From Perognathus longimembris pacificus (lineage: Eukaryota > Chordata > Mammalia > Rodentia > Heteromyidae), in assembly GCF_023159225.1 (NCBI RefSeq), contig NC_063171.1, positions 4,817,501 to 4,881,500 of the forward strand: a DNA stretch of 64,000 nt, given 5' to 3'. The translations under genes and the position numbers were made by a program. The notes beneath the pieces were generated by a model. The model saw only the letters and a program-made list of their open reading frames with translations, ran no database searches and was not told the origin of the DNA. Shown here in pieces: positions 55,881-64,000 of the stretch. Each line of letters opens with the position of its first letter. Positions within the stretch are counted from its first letter, which is position 1.

Positions 55881-58370
55881 TGAAATGAAAACAAAAGTAA
55901 AATGGAAAGAAAAACCTAATCCAACACTGATTCTTTCTCCTTTTTGTAGCAAAGATAATACTTATGGGATAATACATACTTATTTTTAACTTTTTAAGAG
56001 AGATCAACCCCAGGAACCATTAAGCAGAATGCATTTGCATCTTTACATTTTTATCACCACTTGTCAAAGTACTTTTCTCTGTAAGAACTGTTGTGAGCAT
56101 CACAAAAACATGAGAAATGAATAAACTTCCATTTTTCAAGTCAGTGAATTCCTAACCTCAGGAGCTGCAACAAGAAATAGAAACTCTTATAAAGGGAGGG
56201 TCGAGGGACACTATTGTTTGTTAGTTGCATGGCAATGCTTTGTCTTGTTCAGTTTAGGTGGAAATGACCTCTGACTCCAAGGGAAAATCCAGAAAGGAAG
56301 AGCAGATAAGACTGTTTGGTATGGTTCTAAGCCAGAAGCCAAGGGTTAGAGGGGTAAAAGAATGATCTCCAAGGTCATTAGCTAGGAAGCAGTGCAATCA
56401 GAACTTGAATATGGCTTCTCCACTTCAGGCTGGGCACAGGAAATGAAGAAGGGGGCATGGGATGGTGTGTGAAGGGGACAGTTTCTTCCATAAACAAAGC
56501 ATTATTGTTTAATAACACTCCAACAGTTGGGGAGTCTGGGTAGCCATCCTTATTCCCCCAACTGAGATCAGTTCCAGCAAGTACATCTTAAGGAGCCATT
56601 TACTATTAAAAAATTAAACATAGCAATGACCCAGAAGCAAAACAGGTATCTGAAGAGATGGAGAAGCACTTGAGAGGCAGACTGAATTAGTAATAAATGT
56701 GTTTCTGAGTTTGGCTCATTTGAAACCTCTGTTGAAACTTAGGAGGAATGCTAAGAGGCTTAGATATTAGTGTGCCTGTAAAGAAAGTTTCTCTGCTAAG
56801 TGTGTATTAAGGCATAATTCTTTTAGTGAAAGAAACAGAGCCTAATTTACCAGATTGGGCACTTCAGTGGATTTTTACTTTTTTGTATTAAAGGCCAAGA
56901 CAGTAAACAATTTCTCCATCTTCCTGGACTAATCTTCCCCTGTTTAAGAAAAAATGTAAATATCCTCTATTACCTAACATGCAGAAGGTAGATGCAAGCA
57001 GGAGAGAGGAGAAAGGAATGACAGCGCAAGGCAAAAGGTTTGGATGAGATAAAAATAGGAGAATAGAGGCCTGGTGAGCAGTCCTTGGCAAGGTGCCCAG
57101 AACAGCTCTGGGAGAAGGAAGGAGCTCAGTAAGAGCATTTCCTGCTTTGAGTTAAAAAAAATACATATAAATTCATCTATCCTTTAAGAGAGGGTCTATT
57201 CATTCTGACCAGCATTAGGTCATTAATTTGATAATTGCAGGTAGTTATAAAAGAGAGGGTTTTTTTTTTTTTTTAAATACGTAGGTAAATGGGCCTCTCC
57301 CTGCTATACCCATTTACACCTGGGCTATATGAATCTTATCTGCTTTGTGGGTAGTTTTCCAGAAAATTTCAGCCTGGGGAGAGCTTGAAGCCTATGGTTG
57401 CTTCTCTAAACTTTCTCCTATGTTTCCTTCTCCAGATTGCTCTCAAAAAACCATCCTGGATAGAAAATAAAAGATAATCATCCCATAAGCTAGGGAAGCA
57501 GCATTTTTCCCCATAGTCATGATTGGATTAGCGAAGTCCTAAATCAGTTTCATGAAGTCCCAAGTGGCCTTATGTGTTCCTTGCTTTTTTTTTTTTTTTT
57601 TAAAGAGGTCAGTTGTTCCTGTTTTCCATAGGACTTTGGAAGTTTCCACACTATCAGTCTAGCTATTATTCCTCCAGGAAGCAGGCAAACCTGGCTTTCG
57701 TTCTTCACTTGGAGAGCTCAAGAAGTTTTGGATTTGGGGAGATTTGCTTTTGCTGCCTAGGTTTGTTGCTATGAACCATTTTTCATGGAAAACTTTTCCT
57801 CATGCTTATACAACCTGTAATAAGACACAGTCCTTTGAACACAGAGCAGGTGTGTGATTTTACAGCACAGTATTTTAAGATAGAATTTGTCTTAATCTTT
57901 CAGTTAAGCCTCTTTATACAAACAGTGCTGCCAAGGGAACAAATGCAATTCTCTTACAAGTTGTTTGTCTAGCTAACAGTAAGTACGTAAATCAGTTTCC
58001 TGTTCACACAAAAGATTTTCTTGTGTTTGAAGTCTTTGACCAAGGGTGCATTGGCTTGGATTTTTATAGGGAATTTACAAAGTTAATTATCTATAGTACC
58101 TTGTGCACCAGGATGTGAGGTGACTTGTCCAACAGCTGGCTTGGACCAAACATGGGCTACTATCTGAAAAGGATCTTTGGATCTGCAGCCAACAGGACCC
58201 CAAAGGGTCCACAGGGAAATGGAGCCTAGGCAATGGAAAAGGTGGTAGGAGATTGGAGGAGAGCAAAAGAAGAAAAGCTCTGTTATCCACATAAAATTAA
58301 GATGAGGACTTATAAATAATCCATTTCCCTCTAGGAGTCTGTTCAGGGATTTCCTTTTCTGCTTCATTGT
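55880..58370. other. unique sequence, no gene recognised
   Basis: 2.5 kb without a recognised repeat, broken only by T runs at about 57261-57274 and 57584-57602. 57800-58010 has homeodomain- and forkhead-like cores and could be conserved. No exon-like frame. Confidence 0.35.
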
Positions 58371-58372
58371 AT

Positions 58373-58374
<2 letters not shown>

Positions 58375-58425
<51 letters not shown>
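58375..58425 (+). repeat. (GT)n microsatellite
   Basis: About 25 uninterrupted GT units. Confidence 0.97.
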
Positions 58426-58427
<2 letters not shown>

Positions 58428-58499
58428 TTCTTTTAAGAAGCATGAAGACATTCATATGATTAAGTATTTACAAAAAGATTCTGTTGGTTTTGTTTTATT

Positions 58500-58562
58500 T
58501 TGAGAGACAGGCTTGCAGTACTGAAATTACTTGCATGCTCCACCATACCCAGCTTCCAAGAG
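58500..58562 (-). mobile_element. B1-like SINE fragment
   Basis: 'tgagagacaggcttgcagta' and 'catgctccaccatacccagc' are a truncated minus-strand B1. Confidence 0.6.

Positions 58563-58564
<2 letters not shown>

Positions 58565-58618
<54 letters not shown>
58565..58618. repeat. (TA)n microsatellite
   Basis: About 27 TA units between a B1 fragment and an L1 3' UTR, so it likely grew from the L1 tail. Confidence 0.97.
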
Positions 58619-58622
<4 letters not shown>

Positions 58623-58720
58623 CAAACTGAATTACAGAGAGGTTATAGTTTCATATATCAGGCATTGGATACATTTCTTGTACTGTTTGTTACCTCATCT
58701 CTCATTCTTGTCTTAGATCC
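58619..58720 (-). mobile_element. LINE-1 3' UTR fragment
   Basis: 'gaattacagagaggttatagt' to 'gtttgttacctcatctctc' matches 50325-50400 and 48340-48420. Extremely 5' truncated. Confidence 0.85.
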
Positions 58721-59965
58721 ATACTGAATTGTACTGAGGGTGAAAGGCAAGTTGTTGGAAGCCCAGAAGCAAAAACCCTATGGCACTGGATAGAATGGTG
58801 TCTCTGAAGCACTGTTATGTGGATTGTTCAGATGATACCCATAAGATAGTTTACAGAAATGATTTAATCCTCCCCCTCCCACCCCATGTACTGATTTTGG
58901 TGGTGGTTTGTCCTTCTAATCAGGTTCTATAAAGCTTTTCTTTTGACACTCTTATGCTCCATGATACGTCTCTTACCCCAGGTTAAGTTGGTTTTAAATT
59001 GAACATTGTCCTGAGGAAAAGGAAGAGGCCATGGAAGCAGAATAACAAAGGTAGAATATCCTAGATTCTTAAATTCAAACCTGCTGGCTTTGATGGAAGA
59101 TGGAAAAATCCTGAAGCATATGTATACAATCAGTTTCTGGTGTGGCCAAATCAAAGGAATAGTAGATGTGATTGAACTATTTCAGTGTGCATTTTGCAAA
59201 CTTATAACCAAGGATTAGAGCAGGGATGCAAGTTCCTAGGTATAAATGTCTTCTCTCCCTACACTGTTGTTATGTGGTAGTCATCAGGTGTAGGAGAACT
59301 GATAGCCCAGAATATAGGCTGTATCCTCAATTTGACATGTACTTGAAGTTGTGAGGTAAGTCAAAAAGTTTCCTGAGCCTCTTGAGCAAGATATTGATGA
59401 ATGTAAAGGAGAGGCACTGGGCAGCACAGGTATCATGGCAATAGAGAGGTCACATGATGACCCAGGGCTTTACCTGTTAGCAGATGGATGCCAGGATGCT
59501 ATGAGGGAGCTAGGCCTAGCTCTGTAGCCTCTCCAGGCACCATAGAGATGAGCACCACATGTTGACTCTGCCCAGGACAGCTAAAGTTAGTAAACAGCTG
59601 GAGCAAGAGGCCAATTCAGAGCCCGAGCCACAAGTGGGTGCCTGCTGCCCACTGTTGCAAAGGTGCCATCTGCTCACATCTGACAAAGCTTATTAGCATT
59701 GCAAATTTAGGATAAGAACAAAGAATTGTCCTGGATTGGAAGGAAGAAGAGCATTTTGTGTGTACGAGTAGAGGGGTTGTACATGTGTTTGTTTGGGTAT
59801 TATCCAATTTGATATCCTCTGAGCTTTCTGGTAAGTTCTTATCATTAATTTTGGAAAGTTGTCAGCCATTATTCAGGCATTTTCAAGATATCACGCTGCC
59901 ATACACATTGCCTTTACATATATATTTGAGAATAATAGTTTTCTGTGTATATTTCAAAATCTTAC
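58721..59965. other. unique sequence, no gene recognised
   Basis: No repeat or exon-like frame identified. Confidence 0.4.
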
Positions 59966-60579
59966 TGGAGTTTGATTAGACTAATGTTAAACATATATTA
60001 ATTTGGAGAGAGTTGACAGCTTCATGATGTTGACTGTTCTAATCTAGGAACATAGTATTTCCATCCATTTATTTATACCTCTTCTTTGATTAGTTTTATC
60101 AGCACTTTAATTTTCAGCATATAAATCTTGCATATATTTTGTTAGACTTCTCACCATTTTAAATGATTGCAATAACTCATTTTTTCATTAATTTCAGTGC
60201 TTACTATACAGAAATGTAACTAAATTTGGTTTTTTAGATCTTGTATCCTAAGGCCATGCTGGATTGAGGTATTAGTCCTAGAAAGGTGTTTTTGATAGTT
60301 GTTTGGGATTTTCTATAAATTTCCTAAAAAGGAGAGTCTTATTTCTTCTTTTCTATTTCCACTCCTTTGATTTCCTCTTCTAACTTTATTGTACTTACTG
60401 ATGATAACTTCCAGCATTATAATGAATGATTGTGGTAAAATTAGACAGCTTTTCTTTGTTCCCAATCATTGGGAGAAAGCATTTAGTCTTCCATTGTTCA
60501 ATATAATATTACCTCTAGGCTTTCTGTAAGTGCTTTCCATGAAGAAAGTATGTTCTTTAGTCTTTTACTTCTTCTGTAG

Positions 60580-60650
60580 CTCAAGAGGTTGAACTGAGGG
60601 CTTTACAAAGGCTAGACAAGTGCTCTACTTCTGAATGCCACCCACAGCCC
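60580..60650 (-). mobile_element. ID-type SINE monomer
   Basis: 'gaggttgaactgagggcttt' and 'gacaagtgctctacttctga' are a degraded minus-strand ID. Confidence 0.55.
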
Positions 60651-60986
60651 GAGAATAGGTTCTTGGAGAAACAGTAATAGAACTAAACTTTATAGAAGTA
60701 AAATTTATTCTTTTATAGCACAGAGCATGCTGTATCCAGACTGAACAACAGTGTGCTCAAATTCCAAAATGGAGACTTTTTCTATTGTCATTGTTAATGA
60801 TTACTAATTTGATTCCCTAATGTCCTAAGAACTTCTGTTATACATTTTCAATTCTTTTGAAGCTGTTGAGATTTGTCTTACAGCCCCCGTATATGGTCCA
60901 CTTTGGTAGGTGTTCCATGGGCCCTTGTGAATTACATGTAGTCTGTGTATGTGTGTGTGGGTGTGTGCTTTGTTTCGGGATTTTTT

Positions 60987-61198
60987 TTTTTTTTTTTTTT
61001 TTTTGGCCAGTCCTGGGCCTTGGACTCAGGGCCTGAGCACTGTCCCTGGCTTCTTCCCGCTCAAGGCTAGCACTCTGCCACTTGAGCCACAGCGCCGCTT
61101 CTGGCCGTTTTCTGTATATGTGGTGCTGGGGAATCGAACCTAGGGCCTCGTGTATCCGAGGCAGGCACTTTTGCCACTAGGCTATATCCCCAGCCCCT
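60987..61198 (-). mobile_element. IDL-Geo dimeric SINE, young-type copy
   Basis: Near-consensus dimer with CpGs intact, nearly identical to 45836-46041 and 49291-49506. A 16-bp perfect duplication, tgtttcgggatttttt, at 60971-60986 and 61199-61214 flanks it, including an otherwise rare CpG. Confidence 0.97.
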
Positions 61199-61224
61199 GT
61201 TTCGGGATTTTTTGATTTTGTTTT

Positions 61225-61318
61225 ATACTGGTCCTGGGGCTTTAACTAAGGGCTTCAGCACTGTCCCTTTGGCTCAAAGCTAGCACTCTGCCACTTGAGA
61301 CCTGGCTCCACTTCTGGC
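61225..61318 (-). mobile_element. Geo right-half remnant
   Basis: 'tactggtcctggggctttaac' and 'ctctgccacttgagacctgg' are a Geo half without an ID or 7SL partner. Confidence 0.75.
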
Positions 61319-62069
61319 AGGTCTTCTGTTTTGGGTGGCCTGTTCCACAAATGTTGATGACATCTTATTGACTAATAGTGTTGCTGTGCTCTTTGTCCTT
61401 GCTGATTAATTGTGATGGTAGTGTTGATGCATTCTTCATTCTTGTTGATTTTCTGTGTAGTTGTTGTATAAATTGTTGAGAGTGTGGAGAAAGGGAAATT
61501 GACATCTCAGCTACAATTGTGGATAAGTTCCATCAAGTTTTGCTTTGCCTATTTTACAGCTCTGTTGCTTGAGGAGTGTACATTCAGCATTGCTATGTTT
61601 TCTTGTTATACTGATTCTTTCATTGTAAATAATGGCCTTAGTTCTGGTAATTTCCCTTGCTCTGAAATCTATTTTATATACTCTTGCTGGCATTTGATTC
61701 GTGTTGGTGTAAATATATATGTAATTTCCACCTGCCTATATTGTTACTCTTGAGATGAAATTTCTTTTACGCAGTATATAGTTCAGTCATTTACATTTAT
61801 ATATAACTATTACTATGATAGGCTTAGCTCTGTGATTTTATTTTTCATTTTTTGTTTGCTTCCTCTTTTTTCTCTCTGTTTTGTTTATTAAGCTTTCTCT
61901 GGGTTGGACTATTTTTAGTTTAGTTTGGATTTATAAATTATCACTTGTAATGAATTTCTTTAATGATTTTTTTCATTGTTACGCTAGGTATTACAGAACT
62001 TATCAAAATCTACCATTGGAGATGGGGAAGTATTGCATTATCAAATGCATTTTTAGTTGCAATTTTCTT

Positions 62070-62291
62070 TTTTTGTTGTTTTTTTGTTTTTGTTTTTGTT
62101 GCCAGTCCTGGGGCGTGGACTCAGGGCCTGAGCACCATCCCTGGCTTCTTTTTGCTCAAGGCTAGCACTCTACCTCTTGAGCCACAGCGCCACTTCTGGC
62201 TTTTTTCTATATATGTAGTGTTGAGGAATCGAACCCAGGGCTTCATGTATATGAGGCGAGCACTTTACCACTAGGCCATATTCCCAGCCCC
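62070..62291 (-). mobile_element. IDL-Geo dimeric SINE, older-type copy
   Basis: Complete dimer carrying 'cttcatgtatatgaggcgag', the older variant. A 12-bp duplication, tgcaattttctt, at 62058-62069 and 62292-62303 flanks it. Confidence 0.95.
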
Positions 62292-62303
62292 TGCAATTTT
62301 CTT

Positions 62304-62812
62304 AATAAAACTAGTTTTACTTATAATTCCTTAGTAAAAAGTATATTATTCTTATTCTTTTGCCCATTCTATTGTGAGTCAGTAGATCTCTTTCAAAAAA
62401 ATAAAACAGAGAGTTTCCTAAAATAATTTCTGACAGGGAGAAAAATTAGGTGGCTTATATTTCAAAACCACCTCAACTCCTTTACTCCCATGTGTCTTCA
62501 GTCATCAGCAAAGAAGGGAGAAGGAGACTGACAGTGTAACTTCGTTGTAGAGCACTGACTTGCCTTGCACATGGCATGGATTTGGGATGGGAGACTGGGC
62601 TGGGAGTTGGCAGGAGAAATGAGTACTTATGAACATTTGATATGTGCATAGCTATGCTTCTCTAAGCTATGTCACTGTAGGGAATATCCGAATCAACCTT
62701 ACTCTGGGAAGAATTCTACCAAACTCATAACAAACCTTACTATTGTTAGAGCTGGCTAGAAATAACAAAAGTATTGATTCTTCTTTATCTGGGTGACAAG
62801 CAAAAGAAGTTC
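62304..62812. other. unique sequence
   Basis: No repeat or gene recognised. Confidence 0.35.
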
Positions 62813-62828
62813 AAATTAGCAAATCCTA

Positions 62829-63038
62829 GGGGCTGGTAATATGGCCTAATGTGAAGTGCTTGCCTTGTATACATGAAGTCCTGGGTTCAATTCTTCAGCA
62901 CCACATATATAGAAAAAGCCGGAAGTGGTGCTGTGGCTCAAGTGGTAGAGTGCTAGCCCTGAGCATAAAGAAGACAGGGACAGTGCTCAGGCCTTGAGTT
63001 CAAGCCTCAGGACTGGCAAAAAACAAAAACAAACAAAT
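62829..63038 (+). mobile_element. IDL-Geo dimeric SINE, older-type copy
   Basis: ID half 'ggggctggtaatatggcctaa', Geo half 'agtggtgctgtggctcaagt', CAAA-rich tail. A near-perfect duplication, aaattagcaaatc and aaattagcagatc, at 62813-62825 and 63039-63051 flanks it. Confidence 0.95.
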
Positions 63039-63051
63039 AAATTAGCAGATC

Positions 63052-63750
63052 TTTACTCAACAGTTAGCCATCATAGTTAACTTGTGCCTAATTTGGACAC
63101 CTCTAAAAAACATACTTTTTCTTAACATAAAAAAGGCCAAATACAGTGGTTACCAAGAAAAAAAAATAGTTTACATCTCTATTTTCCAATTAGTAAATAA
63201 CATTTCCCATTTCATCCAAACACTTTATCCTATAGAGGATGTAAGTAAGTAAGTCAAATGTTTGTGTTTTGGAACTTAAAACTCTTAGATTTTTGGCACA
63301 TTTGCCTGGAAGGGGTAAGGAAAAAATAAAATATTCCAACATATTGAAGATTAACACTGGTCCTAATGAGGCAGATGGTTCTTGGGGCTCATTCCCTGGA
63401 AGGGACTTTCTATATGTCCAGTTTGTGAAGCAAACATTTTATTTTCTAATGCTGATTACTGATGAAAGGAGACTTAGGATTTGATGAAGGGTCTTTTTGT
63501 AAATCTAGCTTCTTGTTTTAATGAGCACTGCATCCTCCAGTTTGTAGTGGAGAAGGGGAACACAGGCATCTGATTTCTTGCTCTAGAGTTCTATTGCATC
63601 TGGATGCTTGATTGGGTACCAAGGATCAATCAGTAAGTCTGTGCCTGAAATGACTCCCTTCATTACAGAGACTTCCACAACCCCAACTCCCAACTCTCAG
63701 GAACTCAGACATTTCAGAAGGCAACTATGATGTGCAGAAATTGTGGCATA
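63052..63750. other. unique sequence
   Basis: No repeat or gene recognised. Confidence 0.35.
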
Positions 63751-63754
63751 AACC

Positions 63755-63838
63755 CAGGTGCTGTGGCTCAAGCCTGGAATCCTAGCTACCTGAGAGACAG
63801 AGATCAGGTGACTGCAGTTCAAAGCCAATCTAAATTAA
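63755..63838 (+). mobile_element. 7SL-like SINE left half
   Basis: 'aggtgctgtggctcaagcct' and 'cctagctacctgagagacag' form a 7SL half that ends without a right half. Confidence 0.75.
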
Positions 63839-63845
63839 TTATTTA

Positions 63846-64000
63846 TCCTGCTGGTCCTGGGGCTTAATCTCAGGGCCTGGGTGCTGTTCCTGAGCCTCTT
63901 TGTGCTCAAGGCTAGCGTGCTAGCACTTGAGCCACAGTGCCACATCTGCCTTTTTCTGAGTAGTTGTTGGAGATAAGATACACATGGACTTTCCTGCCAG
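63846..64000 (-). mobile_element. 7SL-Geo dimeric SINE, cut by the window end
   Basis: Minus-strand Geo half ('tcagggcctgggtgctgttc', 'agcacttgagccacagtgcc') runs into the start of the 7SL linker ('gactttcctgccag') at the window edge. Confidence 0.9.

Larger units (their letters stand above)
59970..62060 (-). mobile_element. old LINE-1 ORF2 fragment, nested
   Basis: Minus-strand ORF2 text: 'gagagagttgacagcttcat', 'gggattttctataaatttcc' and 'aagttttgctttgcctatttta' follow the reverse-complement order of L1 ORF2. Frames are destroyed. It is interrupted by an ID piece (60580), a young IDL-Geo (60987) and a Geo remnant (61225). Confidence 0.75.

Noticed and set aside
1..64000. CRISPR array, operons, phage or plasmid features
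   Set aside because: The window is mammalian repeat-rich DNA; no regularly spaced repeats other than microsatellites and dispersed retroelements.

Overview
The window looks like non-coding rodent genomic DNA with no functional protein-coding gene that I can support. The organism call rests on the dominant SINE. At least eleven copies have a tRNA-Ala/ID-like left half joined to a right half that matches what I recall as the IDL-Geo SINE, described only from Geomyoidea (kangaroo rats, pocket mice, pocket gophers). A second abundant dimer joins a 7SL/B1/Alu-like left half to the same Geo right half. B1, ID and B1+ID dimers, LINE-1, MaLR/MLT1 LTRs, MIR and L2 fit a rodent background. The species cannot be fixed from this alone.

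Layout. 1-13 kb: SINEs in unique sequence, one MaLR LTR fragment and a 13-bp perfect hairpin at 12.8 kb. 13-24 kb: more SINEs, LINE-1 3' ends, a MaLR LTR split by a B1 near 19.2 kb and an MLT1 LTR at 23 kb. 24-33 kb: MIR/L2 remnants, two related LTR-like fragments 1.5 kb apart (26.4 and 27.9 kb) and an old LINE-1 at 32 kb. 33.3-34.1 kb: the only CpG-rich, GC-rich island-like stretch, which I cannot assign. 37.5-38.7 kb: a possible decayed retrocopy on the minus strand. 40.5-41.5 kb: a processed RPS4X pseudogene split by a microsatellite and SINE block. 42.3-45.3 kb: a nested SINE/LINE-1 pile-up containing an internal LINE-1 reverse-transcriptase fragment that lacks a 3' end. 47.2-47.5 kb: a solo retroviral-type LTR with TATA and AATAAA signals. 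50.3-52.1 kb: a 5'-truncated, relatively young LINE-1 with two in-frame stops. 52-60 kb: mostly unique sequence. 60-62 kb: an old LINE-1 hit by a young IDL-Geo copy.

The window is therefore intergenic or deep-intronic DNA shaped by retrotransposition. Target-site duplications of 10-16 bp flank many SINEs, so insertion order can be read directly. The most interesting biology is the modular reuse of the Geo half with two unrelated left halves, the age-separated IDL-Geo subfamilies, and the unassigned CpG-rich block. I found no evidence for a new multi-gene system.
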